NCBI RefSeq assembly: GCF_003387615.1
Contig: NZ_QUNS01000009.1
Location: forward strand, 1 to 64,000
Direction of reading: 5' to 3'
DNA length: 64,000 bases
Origin: Tenacibaculum gallaicum
GTDB lineage: Bacteria > Bacteroidota > Bacteroidia > Flavobacteriales > Flavobacteriaceae
Position 1 is the stretch's first letter; every line of letters starts with the position of its first letter. A model generated the notes under the pieces. That model did no database searches. It had not been told where the DNA came from and saw only the letters and a program-made list of their open reading frames with translations. Below, in pieces: positions 50,401 through 58,893 of the stretch. Position numbers and translations under genes: made by a program.

Positions 50401-50558
50401 ATCAACTCAAACCACCAAGTGTTGTACACTAAAGCTTTTGAAGTTTGGGTTCCGTAATCGTTTTCAATAAAAGTGGCAATTCCCATGGCAATGGCAAAAA
50501 CAAAAAATAATACAGCCATTAAACGGGTAGAGTAGAGGATATCTAAGATTTTTTTCAT
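47412..50558 (-). CDS. ccsBA: Fused ResB-CcsA cytochrome c biogenesis protein
   Basis: System II haem exporter and cytochrome c haem lyase in a single 1048-residue polypeptide. The N-terminal half is ResB/CcsB-like, with helices near residues 10-30 and 45-65, a large periplasmic part, and a helix about 433-453. A central region follows near residue 480-800. The C-terminal third is CcsA with multiple helices and the haem-binding WWD motif NESWGRYWGWDPKETWA. Fusions of this kind are normal in Bacteroidota. A TAAATTTG box lies 29 bases upstream. Confidence 0.93.
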   Translation of the reverse strand: MKKILDILYSTRLMAVLFFVFAIAMGIATFIENDYGTQTSKALVYNTWWFELIMVFFVINFFGNIFRYRLYKKEKWSVLLFHVSFLLILIGAGITRYISYEGLMVIDEGETTNQFYSEHTYLNVIIDNGEFQKTTANKLLLSAWGENSANFEENFQPEKTGKNHKVTFNLVDYIPWSETKMVLDENGTEHLFFVESSDGSRHEHYIKKGTIENIHNILVGFEAPNKEAASINFFYEGGGLKMVSKNDGDWFRMADQKRGQIVKDSAQHFQLLTLHNINGLQFVVPKTPEKGEIRTVRGKKDDQKYDTVIFDITTNGETKRVEFYGGKFNVDNQEQFSIGKLNFRAWYGSKLLETPFSIKLNDFQLEKYPGSESAAAYASEITVIAPNETFDYRIFMNHILDYGGYKFFQSSYKIEGEHEQTHLSVNHDFWGTWITYIGYFLLFFGLTAALFVKGTRFYDLKQSLVKIRNKKTKLSAIALLVSLVSFGQHETHEPKQITEAQIDSILTANKVDDKHAALFSSLVIQDAGGRMKPAHTFASELVRKVAHVDKFKDLDPSQILLSITENPMLWLNVPFVYLEDGNTQVREILGVPEDAEYARFIDFYNKDGSSKISKLVVEAEKKKIQNKFEKDIIKIERRVWLLSQALGGGMLRIYPIPNDENNKWVSQPETLQANFKGTDSVFVRQSLPVYLQLLQASKKSGNYTETNKVLDGIKKFQRKFGSEVIPAKDKIDLEIAYNKLNIFVKLSEYYGYVSLLLIVFVFLQIFNNKPWVNTIVKALIGVVIFLFIFHVLGLAARWYISGNAPWSNAYESIIFVGLATMLFGLILGKKSSLTIAATTFLVSVILMFAHQNWLDPEIANLQPVLNSWWLYVHVSVIVASYGPFAMGMILGIFSLFLIIFTNEKNKKKMDLHIKELTVINEMAITVGLVMLTVGNFLGGMWANESWGRYWGWDPKETWALISIMVYAFVLHMRLIPGLRGRYTFNLWSILAFASIMMTYFGVNFYLSGLHSYASGDKVITPTSVYYAVAFVSILGVLAWIKNKKYYKK

Positions 50559-50586
50559 CAGTAAATCTGCTAAGTATAAAACGACG

Positions 50587-50594
50587 CAAATTTA
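50587..50594 (-). promoter_or_regulatory. Candidate -7 box of ccsBA
   Basis: TAAATTTG on the minus strand, 29 bases upstream of the ccsBA start, matching TAnnTTTG. No TTG at -33 distance. Confidence 0.4.
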
Positions 50595-50664
50595 CGGATT
50601 AAAGCTCTAATCACCTTATGAAATCAATCTATTTTTAAAAGGTAAAATGTTAAATTTATGAGGG

Positions 50665-51543
50665 TTAATTTCCAATTCGCTCCCCCATTTTAACAAAGGT
50701 TTCCATCTTATTTTTAGTGTTAACCAAGATGTCTTCATCAATAGTCGTTTTAGAACTATCAACTAGCAATACGATAGTTGAACCACCAAAAGCAAAATAT
50801 CCCATTTCATCGCCTTTTTTCACTTCGGAATTAGGTTGGTAAGTCTCAATAATGCTTCCAACCATGGTAGCGCCAACGGGGGCGATGATAACATCTCCTT
50901 TGTTTTGTGTAGTTAAAGTGCAGTACTCTCTTTTATTTTCACAGAATACTCTAGTGAAGTTAGCAGCCAAAGCGTGTGGAGAAACGGAGAAATAGCGCCC
51001 TTTAATTTTTGTTACTTCGGAAGGAATTCCGTCATAAGGAAAATGATACCTGTGATAATCATTTGGAGCAAGTCGTAATATGATTAAAGAATTATTTTTG
51101 TGTTTTTTAGCTAACTCTTTATCCCCTAAAAATTCTTCTAATGTAAATTTCCTACCCTTAACAAAGAAATCATGAATATCTGAAATACTCTTAAATGCTA
51201 ACATTTTTCCGTCTCCAGGAGAAACGAAGCCTTCCTTAATAGGACGAGCACCAAGTTTTAATTTTCGATAAAAAAAATCATTAAAGGAAACATAGTCTTC
51301 AGATGATTTTTCAGCTTCACTCATGTCAATTTGAAGCTCTTTAACAAAACTATTTATTTTGTTAATAGAGTTTGGCTTATTCATAAGCTTACCATACCAA
51401 GACGACAAAAACTTACGTTTAACTAGTGGTAACAAGGCCATTTTACCAAACGGATTGTTGTAAAGCAATTTTAAATACCCTTCTCCTGGAGGGTTTTCGG
51501 TAACTATTTTACCTGTTTTTCTATCAATGAATTTTATTTTCAT
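50665..51543 (-). CDS. psd: Phosphatidylserine decarboxylase proenzyme
   Basis: Membrane-associated enzyme that makes phosphatidylethanolamine. The self-cleavage site is Gly-Gly-Ser (253-255) in FAFGGSTIVLL; cleavage would make Ser255 the pyruvoyl group. SPGDGKMLAF and HRYHFPYDG are the conserved active-site segments. Length 292 fits the Bacteroidota/eukaryote-like class with GGST in place of LGST. The start overlaps the stop of the upstream lipoprotein gene by four bases. Confidence 0.93.
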   Translation of the reverse strand: MKIKFIDRKTGKIVTENPPGEGYLKLLYNNPFGKMALLPLVKRKFLSSWYGKLMNKPNSINKINSFVKELQIDMSEAEKSSEDYVSFNDFFYRKLKLGARPIKEGFVSPGDGKMLAFKSISDIHDFFVKGRKFTLEEFLGDKELAKKHKNNSLIILRLAPNDYHRYHFPYDGIPSEVTKIKGRYFSVSPHALAANFTRVFCENKREYCTLTTQNKGDVIIAPVGATMVGSIIETYQPNSEVKKGDEMGYFAFGGSTIVLLVDSSKTTIDEDILVNTKNKMETFVKMGERIGN

Positions 51544-52763
51544 AACTCTATTATGTCAATAATTGTAGGAGAAGTAAAACTAGTTTTTAAAGGTCTAAAA
51601 AGTATTTTTTCTTCTTGATAAGTGGGTGTGTTGAATTTGTATAAGCTATTATAAGTTGGTTGATTCCCTGAACTATTCTCTATTGATGAATCTTTGTAAA
51701 TTCCAATATATTCATCATTTTTTTTGTCAAAAAAACCATAGCCTAAGCGATTAGAGTAGTAAAGCTTGCTTTCAGATAATTGTGTGACCTTAACTGTTTC
51801 CTCATTAAATTTGACTAGTTGCCCTAAAGAGTTTCCATAATCTTTTAAACAAATTATTTCATTGGAAGAGTTTAAACTTGGTTTAGTGATGGAAAATTCT
51901 TCATTATTGGTAGATAATTTTTCTATTGAATAATTAGTTAAGTCTATTTTAGATAAATCATAAGGAGAGGTAGAAGAGAATAAGAAAAGGTAATTATTTT
52001 TTACTAAATGGGAAGAAATAAAAGAATGATTAAAAGATATGTTTAAGTCTTTTATTTGACCATTAATAGGGTTTATTTCTATTAAGTGGTGTTTGGCTGC
52101 GCTAGTGTTGTGTATATTTTCACTAACTAGACCAATTAAAGTATTATTTGTGATATTCCAATTAATAGCTGTTATCCCTCCTGTAATAGATGATGGTAAA
52201 GCTAAAGGAGTAAAGCTTGAAGCTTTTGTATTTAGATTATAGGTTAAGAGGCTGTGTTCAGGGTTGTTTGAGAAATCAATTAAGTAAATTAAGTCATCTC
52301 TTTTTAGAAAACCATACATGCTATTTTGTGTGGGGGTGGGTATAGGTAGTTGATTAATAAAGCTAATAGTACCAGTGTTATTGCCTATTTTAAATAGTTT
52401 GGCGTTCCAGTTATCATATATTAAGTATTCATAATCGTCTATGATAGCACTGAAAGAACCAATTTCTACAGAAGCTTCGTTGTTGTAAACTAATTTGATA
52501 GGATTGTCCCCTTTCGTTACTTTTTCATGTACAATAGCTTTTATTTCAGTAGCTGATTTTTGAATGAGCTTAGTTTCAATGTCAAGTAAAGTTACTTTTA
52601 TGTTTGAAGGAAAGTTTTCTCCCAGAATAGTAATTGTGTCACCAACATACCCATTTTTAGGAGTATATGAGGAAACTGTAGGGTGGGGTACTTCAGTTTC
52701 ATTTTGACTACAAGAAAAGATTAAGACTATTAAGCTTAGTATTAAAAAGATTCGTTTTTTCAT
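51540..52763 (-). CDS. IPT/TIG-domain lipoprotein of unknown function
   Basis: From ATG 52763 the product starts with a lipoprotein signal (ILSLIVLIFSCSQNE, Cys about residue 18). An IPT/TIG Ig-like domain follows at about 27-105 (VSSYTPKNGYVGDTITILGE). The remaining 300 residues have repeated short beta-like segments suggestive of a propeller, with no recognised motif. An in-frame ATG ten codons upstream overlaps mutB and is not preferred. It is coupled to psd by a 4-base overlap and lies 11 bases after mutB. Surface or periplasmic location is likely; function unknown. Confidence 0.72.
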   Translation of the reverse strand: MKKRIFLILSLIVLIFSCSQNETEVPHPTVSSYTPKNGYVGDTITILGENFPSNIKVTLLDIETKLIQKSATEIKAIVHEKVTKGDNPIKLVYNNEASVEIGSFSAIIDDYEYLIYDNWNAKLFKIGNNTGTISFINQLPIPTPTQNSMYGFLKRDDLIYLIDFSNNPEHSLLTYNLNTKASSFTPLALPSSITGGITAINWNITNNTLIGLVSENIHNTSAAKHHLIEINPINGQIKDLNISFNHSFISSHLVKNNYLFLFSSTSPYDLSKIDLTNYSIEKLSTNNEEFSITKPSLNSSNEIICLKDYGNSLGQLVKFNEETVKVTQLSESKLYYSNRLGYGFFDKKNDEYIGIYKDSSIENSSGNQPTYNSLYKFNTPTYQEEKILFRPLKTSFTSPTIIDIIEL

Positions 52764-52773
52764 TAAGTTTATT

Positions 52774-54837
52774 TTATTCTTCGGTGCTATCAATTAAAAT
52801 AGTTAACATGTCAATGGCTGCTTGTGCAATTTTAGTTCCAGGGCCAAAAACACCTACAGCACCAGCATCAAACAAGAATTGATAATCTTGTGCTGGAATC
52901 ACACCGCCAACAATAACCATAATATCTTCACGTCCATATTTTTTTAGCTCAGCAATAACTTGAGGAACTAATGTTTTGTGTCCTGCAGCTAATGATGAGA
53001 TACCTAATATATGTACATCATTTTCTATAGCTTGTTTGGTGGCTTCTTGTGGTGTTTGGAATAAAGGGCCAATATCTACATCAAAACCTAAGTCAGCATA
53101 ACCTGTTGCTACTACTTTAGCACCTCGATCGTGGCCATCTTGTCCTAATTTTGCAATCATAATACGAGGACGACGACCTTCTAACTCCGCAAATTTATCT
53201 GCTAATTCAGTAGCTTTTTTAAATAATTCGTCATCTTTTATTTCTTTACTATACACGCCTGATATGGTTTTATGCACTGCTTTATGACGCCCAAAAATAG
53301 TTTCAAGAGCATCTGAAATTTCACCTAATGTAGCTCTGTTTCTTGCAGCTTTTACAGCTAAATCTAATAAATTTCCTTCGCCTGTTTTTGCAGATTCTGT
53401 TAAATCATGTAAAGCTTTGCCAACTTCTGTTTGATTTCTGTTTGATTTTAAGTTGTTTAGTCTGTCGATTTGAGATTGACGCACTGCTTCGTTATCTACC
53501 TCTAAAATATGTAAAGGATCTTCTTGTTTTAATTGATATTTATTAACACCAACAATTACATCTTGACTACTGTCGATTTTGGCTTGTTTTATGGCAGCAG
53601 CTTCTTCAATACGCATTTTCGGAATTCCTTTTTCAATGGCTTTGGTCATTCCGCCTAATTCTTCAACTTCTTGAATTAACCCCCATGCTTTATTGGCAAT
53701 TTCTTCAGTAAGTTTTTCTACATGATAACTACCCGCCCATGGGTCTACAGTTTTTGTAATATGGGTTTCTTGTTGTAGGTATATTTGTGTGTTACGAGCA
53801 ATACGTGCTGAAAAATCAGTTGGTAAGGCAATTGCTTCATCTAAAGCGTTGGTGTGTAAACTTTGTGTTCCTCCAAAAGCAGCAGCCATCGCTTCAATAG
53901 CAGTACGAGCTACATTGTTAAAAGGGTCTTGTTCCGTTAAACTCCACCCACTGGTTTGACAGTGAGTTCTTAATGCTAACGATTTTGGGTTTTTCGGATT
54001 GAATTGCTTTACGAGTTTTGCCCAAAGCATTCTTCCTGCTCGCATTTTGGCAACTTCCATAAAATGATTCATACCAATTGCCCAGAAAAAAGATAAACGA
54101 GGAGCAAAAGTGTCAATATCCATTCCTGCTTCGAGTCCTTTTTTGATGTATTCTAATCCGTCAGCTAACGTATAGGCTAATTCAATTTCTGCGGTAGCGC
54201 CAGCTTCTTGCATGTGGTATCCTGAAATAGAAATTGAATTAAATCTCGGCATATTTTCAGAGGTATATCTAAAAATATCAGCAATAATTTTCATTGAAGG
54301 AGTAGGTGGGTAAATATAAGTGTTACGCACCATAAATTCTTTTAAGATATCATTTTGGATAGTTCCTGATAATAACTCAGGAGCTACACCTTGTTCTTCT
54401 GCTGCTACAATATAAAAAGCCAAAATAGGTAATACAGCTCCGTTCATTGTCATAGAAACCGACATTTTATCTAAAGGGATCTGATCGAACAAAACTTTCA
54501 TATCCTCAACAGAATCAATAGCAACACCTGCTTTTCCCACGTCACCTTGTACACGTTCGTGATCTGAATCATACCCTCGGTGAGTAGCTAGATCAAAAGC
54601 GACTGATAATCCTTTTTGACCAGCAGCTAAATTTCTACGGTAAAAGGCATTACTTTCTTCGGCAGTAGAAAAACCTGCATATTGACGAATTGTCCAAGGT
54701 CTACGAACATACATGGTAGAATACGGCCCACGTAAGTTTGGAGCGATACCAGCAACAAAATCTTCGTGTTTAAAGCTTTTGTTTTTTTGCTTTTGGTTAT
54801 TGGTTATTTGTATGTTTGATATATCTTTTCTACTCAT
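52774..54837 (-). CDS. mutB: Methylmalonyl-CoA mutase, catalytic (large) subunit
   Basis: Adenosylcobalamin enzyme that interconverts methylmalonyl-CoA and succinyl-CoA. The TIM barrel starts near residue 40 with [19 protein letters not shown] and [14 protein letters not shown]. The C-terminal cobalamin domain (from about 545) contains [15 protein letters not shown], with the DxHxxG histidine that ligates cobalt, and [20 protein letters not shown]. The 687 residues are a little shorter than most, by N-terminal trimming. The start overlaps the upstream secreted-protein gene by 8 bases; mutA lies beyond that. Confidence 0.95.
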   Translation of the reverse strand: MSRKDISNIQITNNQKQKNKSFKHEDFVAGIAPNLRGPYSTMYVRRPWTIRQYAGFSTAEESNAFYRRNLAAGQKGLSVAFDLATHRGYDSDHERVQGDVGKAGVAIDSVEDMKVLFDQIPLDKMSVSMTMNGAVLPILAFYIVAAEEQGVAPELLSGTIQNDILKEFMVRNTYIYPPTPSMKIIADIFRYTSENMPRFNSISISGYHMQEAGATAEIELAYTLADGLEYIKKGLEAGMDIDTFAPRLSFFWAIGMNHFMEVAKMRAGRMLWAKLVKQFNPKNPKSLALRTHCQTSGWSLTEQDPFNNVARTAIEAMAAAFGGTQSLHTNALDEAIALPTDFSARIARNTQIYLQQETHITKTVDPWAGSYHVEKLTEEIANKAWGLIQEVEELGGMTKAIEKGIPKMRIEEAAAIKQAKIDSSQDVIVGVNKYQLKQEDPLHILEVDNEAVRQSQIDRLNNLKSNRNQTEVGKALHDLTESAKTGEGNLLDLAVKAARNRATLGEISDALETIFGRHKAVHKTISGVYSKEIKDDELFKKATELADKFAELEGRRPRIMIAKLGQDGHDRGAKVVATGYADLGFDVDIGPLFQTPQEATKQAIENDVHILGISSLAAGHKTLVPQVIAELKKYGREDIMVIVGGVIPAQDYQFLFDAGAVGVFGPGTKIAQAAIDMLTILIDSTEE

Positions 54838-55480
54838 TTTTATTCAATGTGTTTAATATAGCATAGTAGAGTTCAAAAGCTATAAAAGTTCTAAGAGAGT
54901 GTTCTTTAAAACTATTCTCTTTAAGGTGTGAGATTGATGATGCTGTTAGCATAGAAGAGCTATCCGTAACCAGTCTAAAAGTTATAACTAAATCTTTTAA
55001 GTCTTGATTTTTGGATTTGTTTAATAGAAATTCTGAATACTCATCAAAATAATTAATGCTTAAAATATGGTCAGTTGATTTTAGAGAAGCATAATATTCT
55101 TTTGTAGCTTCATCGTCTTTACTATGGTCTGTATTAACTCCTTGATTAAAGTCAGAACGTTCTCTTTTATCTTTGTTGGTTATCCAAATATAATTGATTA
55201 ACTCAGTTTTAGAAATTTTCAATAATTCAAGTTCGTCTTCGGTAGTTATTGTATTGAATGTTTTTTTATTGGAAGCGATATCTTTAATGTACTTAGGGTA
55301 GGCTTTAAAGGCTTCGTCAGGGTTAATAGAGTAGTAAGAACAAATTTGATTCTCAAAAGAATCAACCATCAATTTAATAAGTTCAGTTTTTGGAATGTTA
55401 CTAAAGCCTTGAGCATTTAAGGTTAGCGTCCCAAAAAGTAATGGAATGAAAACGGATATGTTAATTAGTTTTTTACTCAT
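54830..55480 (-). CDS. Uncharacterised secreted protein encoded between mutA and mutB
   Basis: No family recognised. The signal peptide (about residues 1-23, [18 protein letters not shown]) predicts export to the periplasm. The mature 190 residues are charged and helical, with no repeats or cysteine pattern (one Cys, in NQICSYYSI). The gene overlaps mutA by 8 bases and mutB by 8 bases, so it is translated as part of the mutase operon, although the mutase is cytoplasmic. The tight overlap suggests a settled insertion. No function can be given. Confidence 0.72.
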   Translation of the reverse strand: MSKKLINISVFIPLLFGTLTLNAQGFSNIPKTELIKLMVDSFENQICSYYSINPDEAFKAYPKYIKDIASNKKTFNTITTEDELELLKISKTELINYIWITNKDKRERSDFNQGVNTDHSKDDEATKEYYASLKSTDHILSINYFDEYSEFLLNKSKNQDLKDLVITFRLVTDSSSMLTASSISHLKENSFKEHSLRTFIAFELYYAILNTLNKNE

Positions 55481-56819
55481 TTTGCAAACGTTCTTGTTCT
55501 AGCTTTTCAGCTAATCGTTTTTGAATAATAGGTTGAATTAAGGTTTTTTCGTTACGAATTTTCAAGAAAGGAGAAACTTCTAAATCGTTTTTCATCTTGT
55601 CATTTTCGTTTTGAATTTTGTTTGTGCCAAGTAACACTAATTCTCCTGAATCAAATAACTGTTGTTCTTTATCAGCTGATTCTTTTATTTTTCGTTGGAT
55701 GACTCCTTCTTTCAGTTGTTTTAAAAAACCACCACCTTTTTCTATTAACTTAAAAACTTCTAGTGCTTTTTGAGCAAGTTGTTGGGTGATTGTTTCGATG
55801 TAGTATGCACCATTAGCAATGTTTTGTGCTTCTGCTAGTTCACTTTCTTGTTGTAAAATCAATAATTGATTTCTTGAAATACGCTCTCCAAACTCATTTG
55901 GTTGATGAAAAATTTTATCGTACGAACTATTGACTACTGTACTTGCCCCTCCTAAAATAGCACTCATACATTCTGAAGTTGTACGAAGCATGTTTACATT
56001 ATAATCATATAAAGTTTTGTTGCGTAAACTAGGTTGTGCGAAAATGTGAGCGGTTACTTCAGTATTATATTCTTTTAAAAGAACATTCCATAAAATTCTA
56101 AAAGCTCTTAGTTTGGCGATTTCAAAAAAGTAATTACTTCCTACTGAAAAATTAAAGTGAATATTATTCGCAATTGAACTTCCAAAGTGATGTAAGTATT
56201 CATTTGCATGTGCCAAAGCATACGCTAACTGCTGAGTGATTGTTGCTCCTGCATTTTGATAAATTGAAGTATCAACACAAATAGCATTTTTAGTAGTTTT
56301 TGTTATCTCTTCTAGTTGTGTATGGTCGTTTTTAAGGTTTGAGTACCAGTTTCCAGAACTCGCTAAGTTTCCTATAATGTCTATATTTAAAAAACAATTG
56401 TCAGAGTTTATAAAACTAGCTAATTCTTTGATGAATTCTGAGGATAAAAAACTGAAAGTAAAGTAAAGTAAAGTTTTTTGAGGGTCAATTCCTTTTAGTA
56501 AGGTTTTGTAGTCGAACTCTTTTTTCGCCTTAAATTCAACGGCGTTTGCTCCTCTTTGAATTGAGTCGATAGCAAATAAGTTTGCTTTTTCTTCATTTTC
56601 AATATTAATAGATTGGCAAATAGCAAAACCTTTGTTCGGGGTGTTAACTTTGGTGTTGGTTCTGTCTTCTTTAGTGTAAAAAGGTTTTACAGTAATACCT
56701 TCTTCAGTTTTCCATAAAAGGGTATCGTTATAATCGGCACCTTTTAGGTCTACTTGTATTTTTTGCTTCCATTCTGCGGGGGTAACACCTTGAAATTCGT
56801 CAAATAAATAGTTACTCAT
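55473..56819 (-). CDS. mutA: Methylmalonyl-CoA mutase, small subunit
   Basis: Non-catalytic partner of MutB. It is barrel-like (LFDEFQGVTPAEWKQKIQVD at the start; LRTTSECMSAILGGA and ERISRNQLLILQQES in the body) but has no C-terminal cobalamin domain and no DxHxxG motif. The 448 residues fit the short Bacteroidota form, which lacks the degenerate B12 domain kept in longer MutA proteins. It overlaps the FtsB/DivIC-like gene upstream by 8 bases and the inserted secreted-protein gene downstream by 8. Confidence 0.92.
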   Translation of the reverse strand: MSNYLFDEFQGVTPAEWKQKIQVDLKGADYNDTLLWKTEEGITVKPFYTKEDRTNTKVNTPNKGFAICQSINIENEEKANLFAIDSIQRGANAVEFKAKKEFDYKTLLKGIDPQKTLLYFTFSFLSSEFIKELASFINSDNCFLNIDIIGNLASSGNWYSNLKNDHTQLEEITKTTKNAICVDTSIYQNAGATITQQLAYALAHANEYLHHFGSSIANNIHFNFSVGSNYFFEIAKLRAFRILWNVLLKEYNTEVTAHIFAQPSLRNKTLYDYNVNMLRTTSECMSAILGGASTVVNSSYDKIFHQPNEFGERISRNQLLILQQESELAEAQNIANGAYYIETITQQLAQKALEVFKLIEKGGGFLKQLKEGVIQRKIKESADKEQQLFDSGELVLLGTNKIQNENDKMKNDLEVSPFLKIRNEKTLIQPIIQKRLAEKLEQERLQNE

Positions 56820-57135
56820 TACTTTTTATGGTATCAAATTCAATAATATAAATATCTTCATCTTCTTTCTTCATTAAATATTTTTCTCTAGCATAGCGTT
56901 CTAGTTGAAGAGAGTCTTGTAGTTGCTGTATAGTTTTTTTATCTTTTTTTATTTTCTTTTCATGATAATTAATCCAACTTTTTAACTCGTTGATTTCGCT
57001 ATTAAACTCTCTATGTGTAAGGTAAGAATTTTCATCAAAAAAAAGCATCCATACCACAAATACGGTGAGTATAATCACATAAATATTAGTAGCTATTTTA
57101 AAGGAAGGTTTGTTTTTTATTGATTTAAAACTCAT
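56812..57135 (-). CDS. Septum-formation initiator family protein (DivIC/FtsB-like)
   Basis: 107 residues with one membrane helix (about 17-35, YVIILTVFVVWMLFF) followed by a coiled coil (about 43-80, NELKSWINYHEKKIKKDKKT). The segment YAREKYLMKKEDEDIYII is the usual FtsB/DivIC ending. These proteins link the late divisome subunits. It sits between udk and mutA with one base after udk and an 8-base overlap with mutA, an arrangement common in Flavobacteriia. Confidence 0.85.
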   Translation of the reverse strand: MSFKSIKNKPSFKIATNIYVIILTVFVVWMLFFDENSYLTHREFNSEINELKSWINYHEKKIKKDKKTIQQLQDSLQLERYAREKYLMKKEDEDIYIIEFDTIKSNE

Positions 57136-57136
57136 G

Positions 57137-57751
57137 TTATAAACGGTCGTTAATTACAGTTCTTACAATGTCTATGGCAACAGTATTATATCTGTCGTTA
57201 GGTATAATAATGTCAGCGTAATTTTTTGTAGGTTCAATAAATTGTTGATGCATGGGTTTTAAGGTATTTTGATAACGGTTCAAAACTTCATCAACATCTC
57301 TACCTCGTTCTTTAATATCTCTCTTTACACGTCTAATTAAACGTTCATCAGCATCGGCATGAACAAAAACTTTAATGTCACACAAGTTACGAAGTTCTTT
57401 GCTATTAAAAATCAAAATTCCTTCAATTATAATAACTTTTCTAGGGTGTGTTTTTATAGTGTCTTTGGTTCTGTTATGAGCAACAAACGAATATACAGGT
57501 TGTTCAATAATGCATCCGTTTTTTAATTCAGTAAGGTGTTGAACCATTAAATCAAAATCGATTGCTCTTGGATGATCAAAGTTTATCTTAGTGCGTTCTT
57601 CGTAAGTTAGATTATCTGTTTGCTTGTAGTAAGAGTCTTGAGAGATAACGCATACTTCGTCAGCAGGAAGCTCGTTTATTATTTGGTTTACTACCGTGGT
57701 TTTTCCACTTCCCGTACCTCCAGCAATACCGATAACAAATATATTTTTCAT
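57137..57751 (-). CDS. udk: Uridine kinase
   Basis: Phosphorylates uridine and cytidine in pyrimidine salvage. P-loop GGTGSGKT at residues 11-18, then QDSYYKQTDNLTYEER and NFDHPRAIDFDLMVQHL for nucleoside binding, and RRVKRDIKERGRDVDEV in the lid. Length 204 is typical. It is the first gene of the minus-strand run through the mutase genes, with a TAAATTTG box 28 bases upstream. Confidence 0.95.
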   Translation of the reverse strand: MKNIFVIGIAGGTGSGKTTVVNQIINELPADEVCVISQDSYYKQTDNLTYEERTKINFDHPRAIDFDLMVQHLTELKNGCIIEQPVYSFVAHNRTKDTIKTHPRKVIIIEGILIFNSKELRNLCDIKVFVHADADERLIRRVKRDIKERGRDVDEVLNRYQNTLKPMHQQFIEPTKNYADIIIPNDRYNTVAIDIVRTVINDRL

Positions 57752-57778
57752 TAAGTTTTTGTAAAAATAGAGTTATGA

Positions 57779-57786
57779 CAAATTTA
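57779..57786 (-). promoter_or_regulatory. Candidate -7 box of the udk-mutA-mutB run
   Basis: TAAATTTG on the minus strand, 28 bases upstream of the udk start. It lies between the tRNA-Thr terminator and udk, where a new promoter is expected. No -33 TTG seen. Confidence 0.45.
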
Positions 57787-57801
57787 GCAAATTAAGTGCA
57801 T

Positions 57802-57834
57802 AAAAAAAGCGCTAACTTTTTGTTAGCGCTTTTA
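57802..57834 (-). terminator. Terminator after tRNA-Thr
   Basis: Stem AAAGCGCTAAC / GTTAGCGCTTT with a T-rich loop, followed on the minus strand by a run of seven T. It begins about seven bases after the tRNA 3' end. Confidence 0.85.
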
Positions 57835-57840
57835 GTTTTG

Positions 57841-57914
57841 AGCCGATGGAGGGACTCGAACCCACGACCTGCTGATTACAAATCAGCTGCTCTAGCCAGC
57901 TGAGCTACATCGGC
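57841..57914 (-). tRNA. tRNA-Thr (anticodon UGU)
   Basis: 74-base cloverleaf on the minus strand. Acceptor GCCGATG / CATCGGC, anticodon stem GCTGA / TCAGC, loop TTTGTAA with anticodon TGT, and T-loop in GTGGGTTCGAGTCCC. CCA is not encoded. Confidence 0.96.
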
Positions 57915-57933
57915 ATTTGCTTTAAAAGCGTGG

Positions 57934-57941
57934 CAAATATA
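57934..57941 (-). promoter_or_regulatory. -7 box of tRNA-Thr
   Basis: TATATTTG on the minus strand, 20 bases before the tRNA, in the longer shared string TATATATTTGC. The -33 TTG is not clear. Confidence 0.55.
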
Positions 57942-58080
57942 TAATGTTTTTTGAAACTGAAAAAACTTTTTTTAAAATTTTTTAAAGGGCGTTTTTTGTA
58001 ATAGTTTTAGGTGCTTTTTAAGTGGTTGAATTAGAGTTTGTTTGGTTTTTAAGGGAGGTGTGTTTTTTTAAGAAAAGAAG

Positions 58081-58155
58081 TCGGGATGAGTGGATTCGAA
58101 CCACCGATCTCTGGTCCCCCAGACCAGCACTTTAACCGGACTAAGCTACATCCCG
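58081..58155 (-). tRNA. tRNA-Pro (anticodon GGG)
   Basis: 75-base cloverleaf on the minus strand. Acceptor CGGGATG / CATCCCG, anticodon stem CTGGT / ACCAG, loop CTGGGGG with anticodon GGG and U33 kept, T-loop in GTGGTTCGAATCCAC. The discriminator is A and CCA is not encoded. The 166 bases between it and tRNA-Thr show no gene. Confidence 0.94.
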
Positions 58156-58161
58156 ATACTA

Positions 58162-58169
58162 CAAATATA
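58162..58169 (-). promoter_or_regulatory. -7 box of tRNA-Pro
   Basis: TATATTTG on the minus strand, six bases upstream of the tRNA 5' end. The short distance would put the transcript start at or very near the mature end. The -33 element is not clear. Confidence 0.45.
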
Positions 58170-58181
58170 TTTAAAAAAGAA

Positions 58182-58210
58182 AAAGTTCTAAGTAATTTAC
58201 TTAGAACTTT
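58182..58210 (-). terminator. Terminator after the 76-residue protein gene
   Basis: Perfect inverted repeat AAAGTTCTAAGTAA / TTACTTAGAACTTT with a one-base centre, T-rich on the minus strand afterwards. It lies about 90 bases beyond the stop of the small gene at 58302. Confidence 0.7.
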
Positions 58211-58301
58211 ATCAAGAATAAATATTATAATGAGAGTGGTAGTTGATGAAACTACTATTCTTATGTATATATTATAAACGAGCTTAAAGGTTGTTTATTG
58301 T

Positions 58302-58532
58302 TTAAGCTGTTAAAGGTTTTCCTTTTAAACGTTTTTCAATACGTTGTTTTACAGCTGTTAAACGCTTCATTAAGTCCATTAACGTGCTGTCTTTTGTTTG
58401 TTTATATACCTCATTAATCTCTAGAATCAGAGCTTTTGCTTCTCTAGAGGCTAGTATTCTATCACTAGTAGTAATGAATTTGAATTTTCTGTTTTCAAAC
58501 TCTTCTGCCTTATTGATTAATTCTGAATTCAT
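58302..58532 (-). CDS. Small conserved helical protein, function unknown
   Basis: 76 residues from ATG 58532, beginning MNSELINKAEEFENRKFKF; a TTG four codons upstream is less likely. The whole protein looks helical and basic at the C-terminus (AVKQRIEKRLKGKPL), with no membrane segment and no cysteine. It has its own well-formed promoter (58612-58640) and terminator, which supports a real gene. I do not recognise a named family. A nucleic-acid- or protein-binding role is possible but unsupported. Confidence 0.7.
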   Translation of the reverse strand: MNSELINKAEEFENRKFKFITTSDRILASREAKALILEINEVYKQTKDSTLMDLMKRLTAVKQRIEKRLKGKPLTA

Positions 58533-58611
58533 AAAATTTACCAATTTAATTTAAAATTTCTTTATTAGGTTTTGTCTGATAAAAGATATATGCCTAAAAT
58601 AACTGGGGCGG

Positions 58612-58640
58612 CAAATATATAGGAAACTTTCTGTTTACAA
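58612..58640 (-). promoter_or_regulatory. Promoter of the 76-residue protein gene
   Basis: On the minus strand TTG (58640-58638), an 18-base spacer and TATATTTG (58619-58612), again within TATATATTTGC. A second TTG four bases further up would give a 22-base spacer. The implied leader is about 75 bases. Confidence 0.65.
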
Positions 58641-58860
58641 ACAAACAAGTCCATCAATTTGATTTATTAGTTAATAAGTTTTTTTTATAAGATAAAAAAA
58701 TCTTTTTTCACACTATCTTATATCAGGTATAAGTATTATCTATAAATATAAATGTAACGATTTTATTTTGTTATTTCAAATTATTAGTAGAAAATTAACA
58801 GTTTTCACCTGTTTATTTAATGATTTTTTAAGGAATGGTAAGGTTTTAGTTTGAATACAG

Positions 58861-58868
58861 TATTTTTG
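58861..58868 (+). promoter_or_regulatory. Candidate -7 box of the DUF1684 gene
   Basis: TATTTTTG, 25 bases upstream of the start codon, matches TAnnTTTG. No TTG at the expected spacing. Confidence 0.4.
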
Positions 58869-58893
58869 TAGCGAGTTAAAACATAGAACTAAT

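Larger units (their letters stand above)
58533..58893. other. Divergent intergenic gap without a gene
   Basis: 361 bases between the 76-residue gene and the DUF1684 gene. It holds the minus-strand promoter at 58612-58640 and a plus-strand TATTTTTG box at 58861. The remainder is AT-rich and shows no open frame or RNA structure that I can support. Confidence 0.6.
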
